Below are positions 45,027 to 55,254 of a stretch of 64,000 bases of DNA, piece by piece. The notes below the pieces were generated by a model. The model saw only the letters and a program-made list of their open reading frames with translations, did no database searches and was not told the DNA's origin. Made by a program: the position numbers and the translations under genes. Within the stretch, counting starts at the first letter, position 1. Each line of letters opens with the position of its first letter. Source of the stretch: Leuctra nigra (taxonomy: Eukaryota > Arthropoda > Insecta > Plecoptera > Leuctridae); contig OW203771.1 of the NCBI GenBank assembly GCA_934045905.1, positions 744,001 to 808,000 on the forward strand, written 5' to 3'.

Positions 45027-47546
45027 GTGATCTGCATGGGGGATCTTAATGTGGACTGGTTGCAAAGTAGCAATGAGAAAAGTGCTATGGAAGACACACT
45101 AGACTCACTCGGGATGAAACAAGTAGTTAGAACTGCTACTCGTATTACAGAGAATACGGCGACACTTTTAGATGTAATAATACTAAGTAACACAAATAAT
45201 CTCATTTCACTTGGACAGTTAGCACCCCCTGGAAATAGCGACCATAATGTAGTTCACATGCGCTATAACTTGGATACAACAAAATCTAAACCAAAATATA
45301 TTGAGTATAGAAATCTAAAGGGGGTAGACATGGATCTATTGAAAATGGAGGCAGAGGTAGCAAAATGGGGGGACATTGATGACATATCTGACATAAATAA
45401 AAAGGTTAAGCATTTTAATAAACTCATTTTACAGCTAATTGATAAACATGCACCCTTAGTTCGAAAAAGAATTACCAAGCCACCCGCCCCATGGATCACA
45501 GATGCCATCATTGCTAACATTGCTGCTAAAGATAAAGCACATACTAGAGCCAAGAAGACAAAAAGAAAAACCGATTGGGACACGTTCAAAAAGCTAAGAA
45601 ATTTAATAAATCATGACATTGACATAGCAAAAAGACAGCATTTTACCAAGCTGAACTCGATTAACAATTCAAATAAATGGCGGTTTTTAAAAAAATGTGA
45701 TGTTACTAAATCTGAGGTAAAAGTAAGTCTACCTGGACATTTAGAGGACCCAAACGCCCTGAACCGTCATTTTGTTAAGATCGGTTCTTCAAAAGCTTTT
45801 GAAAAGGAGATAGAGCAGCACATTAATGATTTAAATACTCATGAACCTGAGGAACGCTTTCACCTTCGAATAGTAAATCGTGAATTAGTATATAAAATCA
45901 TTAGTTCTATAGACACGAAAGCCACTGGCACGGATAATATTAATATTACAATATTAAAGCTTGTCCTCCCATTTTGTTTAAATGCCATTACAAATATAAT
46001 CAATTTCGCTATAATGTCGTCATCGTTTCCTGATTTATGGAAGATTGCGATAGTTATTCCACTTCCTAAAAGCGCAAACCCGATTGCCTTAACTGATATT
46101 AGGCCAGTAAGCATCCTCCCAACTCTATCGAAGGTATTAGAAAAAATTGTTTACAAACAAACTATAGAGTACATAGAGGAATTTAACATACTGCCTAAAC
46201 AGCAATCAGGTTTCAGGGCTGGATACAGCTGCAACACATCACTGCTGGACATGTCTGATGAGATTGTTCACAACATGTCAAGCACTGGCGTAAGCTTGCT
46301 AACATTACTCGACTACTCAAAAGCATTCGATACCATTCACCACAACCTTCTTCTAGCTAAACTAAAAGCGATGGGATTTTCAACCCTCACTACCAAATTT
46401 TTTGCCAACTATCTGGACAACAGAAAGCAGCTAGTTAAAGTTGAATCGAATGGGGTTGTTAGGAAAAGCGACTTTCTCAACATTGAAAATGGTGTCCCTC
46501 AGGGGTCTGTATTAGGACCCCTCCTGTTTAACCTATACGTTCATGATCTTCCTCGGGTAGTAAAATATAGCAAAGTTTGTCAATATGCAGACGACTTACA
46601 ATTATTCATACCGTGTGAGAGTATCGAAGTAATTACAAATTGTATTGAGAACCTTAATACCGACCTCATCGCAATTCAACTGTATTCGGAAAGGAATGGT
46701 CTGTGCCTTAATCCAAACAAGTCAATCTTGGTTCCGCTAGGGAAACCCAAATCCGTAGATATTTTTGTAAACTCCACTCATAAGGTCCGGTTAGGAGAAG
46801 TAGACATTAAATTAGAAAACGTAGCTAGAAACTTAGGAGTTTGGTTCCAAACTGACATGAGCTGGAAAGAACACGTGAAAAAATGTTGCAATAAGGCACA
46901 GGGTACAATCCGATATCTAAATAGGTTTAAAAAGTATTTGCCTATCAACACTAAAAAGCTTCTAGCGGAATCCCTTGTATTATCTATTTTTGATTATTGT
47001 GATTTGGTTTATATAGGTATAAACAAAGGTACTTCTCGTCGAATTCAAAAAGTCCAAAATGCTTGTGTGCGATTTATTTTGAATGCGCCCTTCAGGCAAC
47101 AAATTTCTCCACAACTCATCAAACTTGGGTGGTTGAACATGGAGAACCGCAGGATTCTACACTTTGCAACTTTCATTCACAAAATAATTAACACTAAGTC
47201 TCCAAAATATTTATATGAAAAACTACAGTTAACAAAGAACTTGCATAGCTACAACACACGACAAAGAAACAACCTAGTTTTCAACCACCACAACTCCTTA
47301 TCATCTCACTCTTTTTCTATTCATGGTCCAAGGATATGGAACAGGTTACCAGCGACGCTTAAAGAAATTTCATCTGTAAAAATTTTTAAGTGGGAATATA
47401 AAGCTGTACTTCTTAAAGAACAAGAAAATAATATTGTATTAAAGATAAAGCCAAAATATATTAAACCTCTCTGGCCCATATTACTCATGGCAATTTATTT
47501 TTATCTCATCTTTTACATAATTATATGTTTATTGACTCTTCTATAA
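45027..47546 (+). CDS. Endonuclease (C-terminal part) and reverse transcriptase, open
   Basis: 839 residues in one open frame, but the true protein begins upstream, across the cassette. The first residues are the endonuclease core (MGDLNVDWLQ), followed by TLLDVIIL and GNSDHNVV. RT blocks are GTDNINITILK, LTDIRPVSILPTLSK, SGFRAGYSCNTS, TLLDYSKAFDTI, ENGVPQGSVLGPLLF and CQYADDLQLF. The C-terminal part has IHGPRIWNRLPATLKEISSV and a hydrophobic tail. The frame is intact although the element is dead in its 5' part. It differs from the other three RTs here, so it belongs to another lineage of the jockey superfamily. Confidence 0.9.
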   Translation: MICMGDLNVDWLQSSNEKSAMEDTLDSLGMKQVVRTATRITENTATLLDVIILSNTNNLISLGQLAPPGNSDHNVVHMRYNLDTTKSKPKYIEYRNLKGVDMDLLKMEAEVAKWGDIDDISDINKKVKHFNKLILQLIDKHAPLVRKRITKPPAPWITDAIIANIAAKDKAHTRAKKTKRKTDWDTFKKLRNLINHDIDIAKRQHFTKLNSINNSNKWRFLKKCDVTKSEVKVSLPGHLEDPNALNRHFVKIGSSKAFEKEIEQHINDLNTHEPEERFHLRIVNRELVYKIISSIDTKATGTDNINITILKLVLPFCLNAITNIINFAIMSSSFPDLWKIAIVIPLPKSANPIALTDIRPVSILPTLSKVLEKIVYKQTIEYIEEFNILPKQQSGFRAGYSCNTSLLDMSDEIVHNMSSTGVSLLTLLDYSKAFDTIHHNLLLAKLKAMGFSTLTTKFFANYLDNRKQLVKVESNGVVRKSDFLNIENGVPQGSVLGPLLFNLYVHDLPRVVKYSKVCQYADDLQLFIPCESIEVITNCIENLNTDLIAIQLYSERNGLCLNPNKSILVPLGKPKSVDIFVNSTHKVRLGEVDIKLENVARNLGVWFQTDMSWKEHVKKCCNKAQGTIRYLNRFKKYLPINTKKLLAESLVLSIFDYCDLVYIGINKGTSRRIQKVQNACVRFILNAPFRQQISPQLIKLGWLNMENRRILHFATFIHKIINTKSPKYLYEKLQLTKNLHSYNTRQRNNLVFNHHNSLSSHSFSIHGPRIWNRLPATLKEISSVKIFKWEYKAVLLKEQENNIVLKIKPKYIKPLWPILLMAIYFYLIFYIIICLLTLL

Positions 47547-47871
47547 GGTTCTACAATGTTATACTTATTATGTGATCAATCCTAGTTTTAAAAGAATAGG
47601 TGCCTACCACATTATCATGCGACAGCAGGATTTTATTAATGCATAGGTAGTTGTCTATTTGCTTTGAATGCATAATGTGTATGTTACTTTGCCATTATAG
47701 GCACCTACTATTATACTATTATATCTTAATTTTAATTTTAACTATAGGCTAGAACTTTTTTCTTCTTACAGGTTATATGGAAGAACAGACGCATGTGTCT
47801 GAATATCGCCTCTTTTGTAATGTATTCTTCATGCAAAATAAAGACATAATAATAATAATAATAATAATAGC

Positions 47872-48594
47872 TTAAGAGAATGGAGTTAAATACGCGACGA
47901 TGGCTGCTCGTTGTGTTGAACCACCTCGAACCCAGTCAACAGGTCGCCGCCCATGTGTGTCTCTAGCTTTAGCATCAGCACCGAGCTTGTGTAACAACTT
48001 CACAGCTTCTACTTCGCCATTCCTACTTGCTCTGTGTAGAGGCGTGTACCCGTAATTACACTTCACTGAGAGGTCAACGCCTTGTTCGTGGAGGTATCTT
48101 ATGACATCGAGTTGACCTGACTGACTTGCGTAGTGTAGAGGCGTAGACCCAACAGTGTCTTTAACACTCAAGTCAGCGCCATTTAATCTTAAGTATTTCA
48201 ACACATTAACATGGCCGTTCTGGGAAGCGATGTGAACAGGCATTGACGTCATACAGTCTGTCACAGTGAGTGCTACGCCTTGTAGATGCATGTATTTGAT
48301 GACGTCTAGATCGCCACGCACACATGCGAGCAACATTAGTTTCTCGCATTCTTTGGCATTTAGTTTGAGCTCAGCGCCGCGCTGCAGGATGTATGTTGTG
48401 ATTTCTCTGGAACCACTTTGTACTCCCAAGTAGAGGGGGTTCTCGCCGTTCTCTGACCTCGCTGACATTGGAAGACCTCGGCGCTCTACCAAGTACTTCA
48501 GATCTTCTACACGGCCTTCTTTAGCTGCCAAGAACATCACGTTGTTCTGGTCTTTCGGGTCTAATCCTCTCAGTTCTTCATCCATCCTCTCATT
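47872..48594 (-). CDS. ANK-A last exon: six ankyrin repeats
   Basis: 723 nt including the stop, acceptor CCTGTTTCAG, phase 0. It begins NERMDEELRGLDPKDQNNVM. Repeats follow with helices VEDLKYLVERRG, SGSREITTYILQRGAEL, RGDLDVIKYMHLQGV, NGHVNVLKYLRLNGADL, TPLHYASQSGQLDVIRYLHE and TPLHRASRNGEVEAVKLLHK. It ends AAIVAYLTPFS. All repeats are in one exon, unlike ANK-B and ANK-C. Confidence 0.93.
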   Translation of the reverse strand, partial: NERMDEELRGLDPKDQNNVMFLAAKEGRVEDLKYLVERRGLPMSARSENGENPLYLGVQSGSREITTYILQRGAELKLNAKECEKLMLLACVRGDLDVIKYMHLQGVALTVTDCMTSMPVHIASQNGHVNVLKYLRLNGADLSVKDTVGSTPLHYASQSGQLDVIRYLHEQGVDLSVKCNYGYTPLHRASRNGEVEAVKLLHKLGADAKARDTHGRRPVDWVRGGSTQRAAIVAYLTPFS

Positions 48595-51500
48595 CTGAAA
48601 CAGGGGAATGTCAAGAACTTAGAAATGAGTTGGGAGAATAACTTGTGGAAGCATAAAAATACCACGTTTTAACAATGCAGCGACTTGACGGCTGTTAGTA
48701 CATTAAACAGGTCATAATATGAAAAAATACCATCATTTCATCTTGTCATGTAAATAGATAATTGATAAGTGCTAATTGTGCCAACGGTATTGTAATAATC
48801 AATAATAATTATTGTCTGTGTTGCATATTAGTTCACGTGGGAATTTTCTGATGTACAGATTAGATTAGATTATTATAGTTAAACTATGGTTTAACGGCGC
48901 GTCAACGACGAGGTTATATTGCGCACATTAATTTTAACTTTGAACTTTGTTGATTATAAGTGGAGGACATAGGGAGGGATCGACCTAACGGGCCCGATCC
49001 GGGGGAGTCCAGCACTGGTGGGAAGGCCAGGCTGGAATGGGGACGGACCGGGCGGTGTGAGGATTCGGGCCGGCGGAACCCGATTTCAGGGGGATCACCA
49101 TCTCGAAGGGGAAGGCCGACCCGAGGGACCGCAAATTAACGGGAGGGAATGGTTAGGCCGACCCTGGCTGCTCTTTGTCTGGACCTCACCACTGACCTGT
49201 CCGGCATGGGTAGCCCTTACACACGAGCATATGCTCGCCGGCGTAGCTGCAATGGATCATTGGCCAACACAAACCCCACCACCGCGATAAGGTGGCAGCC
49301 GTCGGTGGGGTTTCTGATGTACATGATACTTTTATGTAAACATATACATCCATATTGAATTTAAATATGATCCACTCAATCAACATAAAAGTATCTGCTT
49401 TTCATTAAAACGTGAAAATATCATCTGAACACTCTGGTACATAAAAGCAAATCTGAAATCTGATCCAGTTGCAGTGGAAAAAGTAATTTCGCTACTTCAT
49501 TTCTGACAGCTATTAAAACATTTTGTAAAATAAGATACATTGTTGGTCTTAATGACCATGCAAAATATGAGTTTGATCAGATTTATCGAAGACCATTTTC
49601 ATTTTTCAACTTATGAGGAGATATTTATTTAAATTTTAACCTAGGAACTTTAACCAATAAACAGTTTTCAAAAAAATTAGGGTCTGCAAACAGGAAAGGT
49701 TGTCTTTACATGTGTGCAAAATTTCAGATCAATCTAAGATAAATTGACCAATGTAGATCTGACCAAACTACGACGTCATAAAACAAAAGTCAATGTTTGG
49801 TCACAACCAAAGAGCTTGTATACACAACAAATTGAACACATGATATTATTAGAATAATGTTGAATTCGTACAGAATTTAACAGTTTTACAATCAACAAAT
49901 TGCCGTTAATAATAGTATTGCTTTAAGCTATCTACTTGAATATTGTTCAGTCTTAATTAACTTCTCATAAGAGAGGAAGGGCCTTTTTAAGTTGACGAAA
50001 CTATCCAGTGACAGACGCCATTAAAAAGTAAAACGCTTTGGCAACATACCTGGCAAAATATAATTTGTTTCGTTGTAGCATCTGTAATAATTGTCCAGCA
50101 AATCATCAAACATGATTTATATGATTTAAATATATTGATTGTACTATTTCAAGTGATAAATTAAACTAGATTAAACACGTGTTAGCTATTTCTTTGATCT
50201 TTCTAAATTTCATTTGTTTGAATGAAAAATTGTTTTTTCTAACAACCCTGGAGTTACCATGGTAATACTTTTGTCTTTCATAAGGCAACGCCCACCTACA
50301 TTGGTCAATTGTGACCTGTCCTCAGGTAACAGAAAAAAACAGGTCCGTGCCAAAAGAGCCAAAAGGAGTCGCTCGCTTCGATCGCTCAAAAAATATGGAA
50401 CCTTCTTGGTGTATATAACAGTTATGATTTGTTTTTATATTTATTTATTTTAAAATATGTCTAGAAACAAAACGGTGTTTGAATTACAATACGAAATGTG
50501 TTAAATTTGATACTAATTATGAATTTTAATAAAAGTAGGACGACGGCTAAGTGCTGACAATTGAGCCATTGGGGATTAAGACTTTTTATTTAAATTGTAA
50601 CACCTTTTCAGTTGTTTTATGCAGGAGTATTGTTTTTCAACGCGTTGCAGCAAGCAATTTACTTGATTAGAAATACGGTTCACGTGAGAAGCGATTTCAT
50701 TACTTACAATATATTCTTCCAATCTTTTCTCCCCCTTCACTTGTCTTCCTGTCATGTCGGCCATGTTCTTCGTCAACTTCCGGACGGCAACCGCCTGCTG
50801 TCCTTGCCCCATCCTCAGACTCTGTGTCAACTGCCTCATCTCAGCAGCCATGTTCTTATTTCCTGAGATCAAACAACAAGGACGGTTTTATTATAAGGGG
50901 ATATTAGCACTCGGCCGTTTTAAAAATTTGAGAGAGAAAAATTGTTTCATAAGTGGTAGGGGTGTGCGAATAGTGATTTTTGACTTCGAATACGAATATC
51001 GAATAATTGACAAAATTATTTCGAATATCGAATCGAATATCGAATAATTGGAGCCTAAATTAAAATACATAATATCAATTAAAAAAAATCATTGGGCACC
51101 AAACTGTTTTCATATGACCAGAATGAAAGATGGCCATAGTGAGAATGTACTATGATTATGATGTAATATGCAAGGATAATATTGTTGTCTTGTCACTAAT
51201 CATCACAAAAGATGAAATTAACAGGAACAAAAGGAGTATGAGGAAGGTCTACCTGGAGGAACAATAACCTACAAATAATATTCCCTCGAAATCAAAATGG
51301 CGGCCACGACTATTTCCGGTTGGAGTTTTAGACTTTGCAGCAGTTGGCAGCATTGAAAAACACTCTTATTTGAGAAATGGCGGGATAATTTTGAATTGGA
51401 AAGACATGAACTATTCGAAAATTTTCGAATTTTCGAATTTTCGAAGGATTCGAAATTTCGAATACTTTATTTTCGAATACCGATCGAATATTCGAACCAA

Positions 51501-53804
51501 ATATTTCCGAAGTATTCGAAATTTTCTAATGTTCGCACACCCCTAATAAGTGGGTGTAACTTTGATACGATGTTCACATGATCAGTCTGATTGTATATTA
51601 GTAGCACTTTTTAATTTTTGATTCTTGCATTGTTAATTAGGCGCCGGTTATTCAACAAAACCGCGCAAAACTATGAAATTTACGATACTCTTGGAGACCA
51701 AACCAGTGAATCAATTGATCTCAAATTTTAAACATGATTAGATGAAATACAAAGTGAGACCATTTGGCACATTTTTAAAATTTAATTTCATACGGCAGCC
51801 AGCGAGACAAGAAAATAGCTAATTTTTCACCAAAAATCCACTAATTATTACTAACGAAACAAAAAAATGAAAATTTACCGAGGGATAACCCTAAGTTCGA
51901 CTTTTATCTAATCATGATTAAAATTTCAAATCATTTCGTCAACCCATTTTGTCTCCAATCGTATCCCAAAAAAATGCCTACAAAATGCAGCAAAATCGCT
52001 CGCGCGTGCAGCAGCTTTAGTCAGGAAGCGGATTCTTGATCTTTCATGTTTTCTTTCTTTAAAACGTAAAAGAGTTTACAACTAGGCCATAGCTTTCAAG
52101 TTTTCCAAGTTTTATACAATGGAACCGCCAACGGTTTCAAAGCGTGTATTCTCAAGAATTGGCACCCAAGAGTGATTTAATATGAATAGATTCACAGTTT
52201 GCACTTGACATAATCTCATTGTTGGCGACCATCTTGATGCCACGATTCAGAATAGCTGTGACTCTGTGCTTTTTGTCAATATTTGATAGTTTTATTTAAT
52301 ATTTATACCTGGGCAGTTGTAGACTCCAAGAAATCAATAATACGAAAATTAATCGCTCGCATTACATAAATACATCGAATTATCTCTATTTTAAGTTAAA
52401 TATGACCCGTCAACGCGCCAACATAAGTCCGTCCTTGGGAGAAATACTTCAATGTTGAGCATTGCTGATATAAAACAAATGAAGATCTTGCAAGCTATGA
52501 ATTGTGTGTGCAATATATCTCTGTTCTCACCGCTGTTTGAGCTGGCTGTAGTTTCCACGCTGTCTACTCGAGCTTCCAAGGTCACGTTGTTCTGGTATAA
52601 TCTGTTTTCAACTCATACAGTTCGCTTTTAATTTCTTCAATCTTAGACGTCGCTTCATCCTGGAACAATACTCAGTTATGACATTGTGTTGTCAACACAC
52701 AAAGAACACTGCATATGTTGGATTTATGTTGACATTAGCTAATACTATTATCGTCGATTGAGCCTTTAAGCTGGTGATTTTGATCTCATTTCGATTGTTA
52801 TGGACATGTAATTATACCACGTGGATGAAGCAAAATCCAACAAAATTCAGAATACAAATCTATTACATTTAAGGGGGTTCCAGGGTTACGGCATAGGAAT
52901 GAGAATTTGCTGTAATTCACACCAAAGATTAATGAAACCATATTACACACAACTAGCAAAAAATATTTCCCCCTTACAGTATGATATAATGAGATATTCT
53001 TGATTGAAGATCATCTTTTCCCCCATAAGATAACACAGGGAGATATGAAATCGTCCCGGAAAATTGGCCTTAAATTGCTCCTAAAACCGCAAGAGAAATG
53101 ACAAATTATTGAAAATAGTCTCAAATTAAAGATAATAATTTTTAGAATAAGACTGCCGTTTAAAAATATTGGGTCACGGGCCAAATAAGAAAGAAAATGT
53201 GTACAATGTGTGAAATTTACCATAAATCTGGCAACATTGCACTACAAATATGAATTATTTTGGGAGAACTTCAATTAAAAACATATAATTGGAGCACACG
53301 GTAAGATATAATAGTTTCATGCTGTTGTTTGAGGTATTATTTCATCAGAGATTTGTATGAATTACGGCGAATTCTAAGCACCATGGCTGGAGCAGTGGGA
53401 CCACTTTAATTTACTATACGAAATAGTTTGTTTTGATGTTGATATTTCTAAATTTCTGCACGAATCTATTGATCTTTTCGTTCATTCTCGATGATTGATT
53501 GATCCAGTATAAAGATAAGATATTGTACCTACTGTTGACATGTACAATGATGTCATGCGTAATATTAGTAGCTAATCAACGCATCACACAACAAAGAGCA
53601 ACCTGTGACACTTACAAGAGCGTCACCTCCAGTCTTCTTCCTTTCACCTGTACAATCATTGAGTTCTTCATTGATAGCGATGTCATCCATTCTCTCCACC
53701 TTCCTCTGTCTTTCCGTCATCTCCTCCATTCTCTTCATCATCACCTCCACACTCTCCGTCAACTTCTCAACGGCAATCGTCAGTTTCTTCATCTCGTCCG
53801 CCAT
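47872..53804 (-). CDS. ANK-A: coiled-coil/ankyrin-repeat protein, four predicted exons, one frameshifted
   Basis: Exons in order: 53804-53616, 52659-52532, 50862-50708, 48594-47872, all with AG/GT ends. Exon 1 starts at MADEMKKLTIAVEKLTESVE, a coiled coil. Exon 2 (DEATSKIEEIKSELYELKTD) is the ANK-B exon-2a counterpart. It is 128 nt, one base off the phase needed, and its frame stops at TGA before the donor. Exon 3 is the coiled coil. Exon 4 gives 240 residues with about six ankyrin repeats, the best-preserved of the cluster. A retrotransposon lies directly behind the stop codon. The gene is broken in exon 2, uses another splice there, or carries a sequence error. Such ankyrin proteins usually mediate protein contacts; no partner can be named. 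Confidence 0.7.
48858..49310. mobile_element. GC-rich insertion flanked by a 13-bp duplication
   Basis: TTTCTGATGTACA occurs at 48845-48857 and 49311-49323. The 453 bp between are far more GC-rich than the surroundings and end in (GATTA)n-like sequence at the left, which on the minus strand would be a 3' tail AATCTAATCTAATC. A long variable target duplication and tail fit a retroposed SINE or truncated LINE. I do not recognise the family. It lies in the ANK-A intron before the last exon. Confidence 0.7.
49400..50560. repeat. Diverged CTAG-family remnant and short end fragment
   Basis: 49440-49760 retains phrases of the CTAG family (TTAATGACCATGCAAAATAT, TGTGTGCAAAATTTCAGATC) but is strongly diverged. 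50285-50388 is a better-preserved outer end (GTAACAGAAAAAAACAGGTC...TCGATCGCTCAA). Nothing coding. Confidence 0.55.
50708..50862 (-). CDS. ANK-A exon 3: short coiled coil
   Basis: 155 nt, phase 1 in, phase 0 out. It encodes NKNMAAEMRQLTQSLRMGQG then QQAVAVRKLTKNMADMTGRQ and EKRLEEYI. Donor ATT|GTAAGT, acceptor GATCTCAG. It is homologous to ANK-B 29659-29984 and ANK-C 63596-63813 but with the fewest internal units. Confidence 0.85.
50957..51545. mobile_element. hAT-like MITE, 589 bp, 8-bp TSD ATAAGTGG
   Basis: Ends are TAGGGGTGTGCGAATAG and its inverse. Exact ATAAGTGG duplications lie at 50949-50956 and 51546-51553. TTCGAA/ATTCGAT-rich subterminal zones. An inner part (51060-51390) is shared with the 34.2-34.5 kb copy in reverse (GAGGAAGGTCTACCTGGAGG). 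No transposase. Confidence 0.93.
51575..52030. mobile_element. GGCGCC-ended dispersed repeat, fullest copy in plus orientation
   Basis: Runs from CTGATTGTATATTAG / TTAGGCGCCGGTTATTCAAC to CAAAATCGCTCGCGCGTGCA. It is inverted at 56850-57440, and fragments lie at 4770, 9310 and 63845. No TIR is obvious; no ORF. Confidence 0.7.
52532..52659 (-). pseudogene. ANK-A exon 2 with a frame disruption
   Basis: 128 nt between acceptor GTTCCAG and donor AGCG|GTGAGA. The 5' half reads in the expected frame (DEATSKIEEIKSELYELKTD). The 3' half reads in another (NNVTLEARVDSVETTASSNS). The shift falls near 52590-52600, around GATTATACC. Confidence 0.65.
52680..53610. other. ANK-A first intron, no element recognised
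   Basis: 53020-53110 (CCCCCATAAGATAACACAGG, then GAGAAATGACAAATT) resembles 28015-28090 of the ANK-B intron (GCCATAAGATAACATGGGGA). It is thus old intronic sequence shared by cluster members, or a dispersed repeat. No coding. Confidence 0.45.
53616..53804 (-). CDS. ANK-A exon 1 (start codon)
   Basis: 189 nt, ATG at 53802-53804, encoding MADEMKKLTIAVEKLTESVE, then VMMKRMEEMTERQRKVERMD and a tail ending GGDAL. It has the heptads of a coiled coil, resembling the unit type of exon 3. Donor CTT|GTAAGT. Confidence 0.75.
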
Positions 53805-54255
53805 TATACATTTACTAAACTAAAATCAAATCAATTCAACTTTTCTACTCTTTTCCTATGAAACTACTGAGCTAAGAAACTTCTTCAGAGTTAACTTTAC
53901 CTTGAATGAAGTGAAGTGTTGATAATTTCACACGCAATAAACTTCTCTAACCGATATGTTGCTTCTCACTCTGTCTAATACAACACTCGAGTGCGATCTC
54001 TCACATACACAGCAGATAACATGGGATTAGGATGAGGACATTCGGGATTAGCTTACATTAGCTAAGCTTCTTTGAATGAAAGAGCAAACCTGTCCGAATA
54101 ATCCGTTTAAATAGAGCATCGAATTATTGGTTTAAATTATAATAAGCCTATGTTATTTCAGTTGTCAGAGGACAGATATTATTAAAATCTATGATTGGCA
54201 GTGAATCATGATAGTTGTCAAGACAACACTTGAACGTGACGCATTGTAGAGAAAA

Positions 54256-54651
54256 ATCCCCATAAAAACACTCCGTGTAAAAAAACAGCCAAGTCTCTTC
54301 AACTAAAAAAAAAAATTATGAAATCTAAAAATTCTGCACTGAAACGTAGTGATATCAAAAAATGAGCCAAGTCAAAACTTTATTTGAAAATTAAAAATAC
54401 TTGGCGCATCGTGTATATAAATAGCTTAGAAGTATAGGCTAGATATAAATACATATACTTATAGTACCTATACCTACAATGCCCTAAAAAAACGATGCGC
54501 CTAGTATTTTTTAATTTTCAAATAAAGTTTTGACTTTGCTCATTTTTTGATATTACTACGTTTCAGTGCAGAATTTTTAGATTTCATAATTTTTTTTTTT
54601 TAGTTGAAGAGACTTGGCTGTTTTTTTACACGGAGTTTTTTTTATGGGGAT
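54256..54651. mobile_element. Large foldback element, 396 bp
   Basis: ATCCCCATAAAAACACTCCG at the left is inverted at the right (CGGAGTTTTTTTTATGGGGA). Arms of about 170 bp are almost fully complementary and include AGCCAAGTCTCTTCAACT and its inverse. The loop of about 60 bp is AT-rich. A transcript would form a very long hairpin. Confidence 0.9.
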
Positions 54652-54809
54652 ATCACTTATTTTTTTAGTTTATTTACACAACTTGTAAAACTTATTAGGG
54701 CAACAATGGCTAATTCCTTTAAAAAAATACGCCATTTCCGAATTAGTTACTAAAAAAATATTGTTTGGAGCTAAATTTAAACTTAAAGTGATATGCCATG
54801 AAGAATTGC

Positions 54810-55250
54810 GAAAGCATCGTTCCAATAGGTCCAGCCGTTTTCGAGATATGGCATCACTTCCGGTTTTCAAAATGGCGGCTGAAAGCTCTTACACATTGTA
54901 GGTATTAATATGTATATAAATACTAATATTTCATTATAAGCCTTCTGAATATATAGTTGGTTTTTATATAAAGGGAAGTGAATTTAAGCAGATTTCGCTA
55001 AACTATGACGTCATTTCCGGTTTCAGTAATTAGAAAACTTTAATTTAACTATTGTTATTTCATAAAGAGGACCGTCTGAATCGATTGGCGCAAATTTCGT
55101 TCCGATCGGTTAAGCCGTTTTTGAGATATGACGTCACTTCCGGTTTCAAAATGGCGACTACCGGTTTGATTTATAAAAAGGCACCTCAGACGCCAAAAGT
55201 GCACATGTGGTAAAAATTTCAGATCGATCGGCTAAGCCGTTTAGGCTGTG
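54810..55250. repeat. Internal repeats around TTTTGAGATATGACGTCACTTCCGG
   Basis: CGTTTTCGAGATATGGCATC/CGTTTTTGAGATATGACGTC, then TTCCGGTTTC and AAAATGGCGGCT/AAAATGGCGACT, occur at 54838 and 55130. A CACTTCCGGTTTC-like word is also at 55010. This is a two- to three-unit diverged repeat, non-coding. Confidence 0.7.
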
Positions 55251-55254
55251 GCGG

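Larger units (their letters stand above)
43435..47870 (+). mobile_element. Non-LTR retrotransposon interrupted by a 1.4-kb cassette
   Basis: An endonuclease fragment at 43430-43606 (RGGGIAIYIKSHLRY...VAVVAMYRPPGM) is separated by about 1.38 kb from the rest (LELTRANYEHVICMGDLNVD onward, about 44992). The element ends at an ATAAAGACATAATAATAATA tail (47838-47870). That tail abuts the last exon of ANK-A. The 5' part of the endonuclease is missing. Confidence 0.85.
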
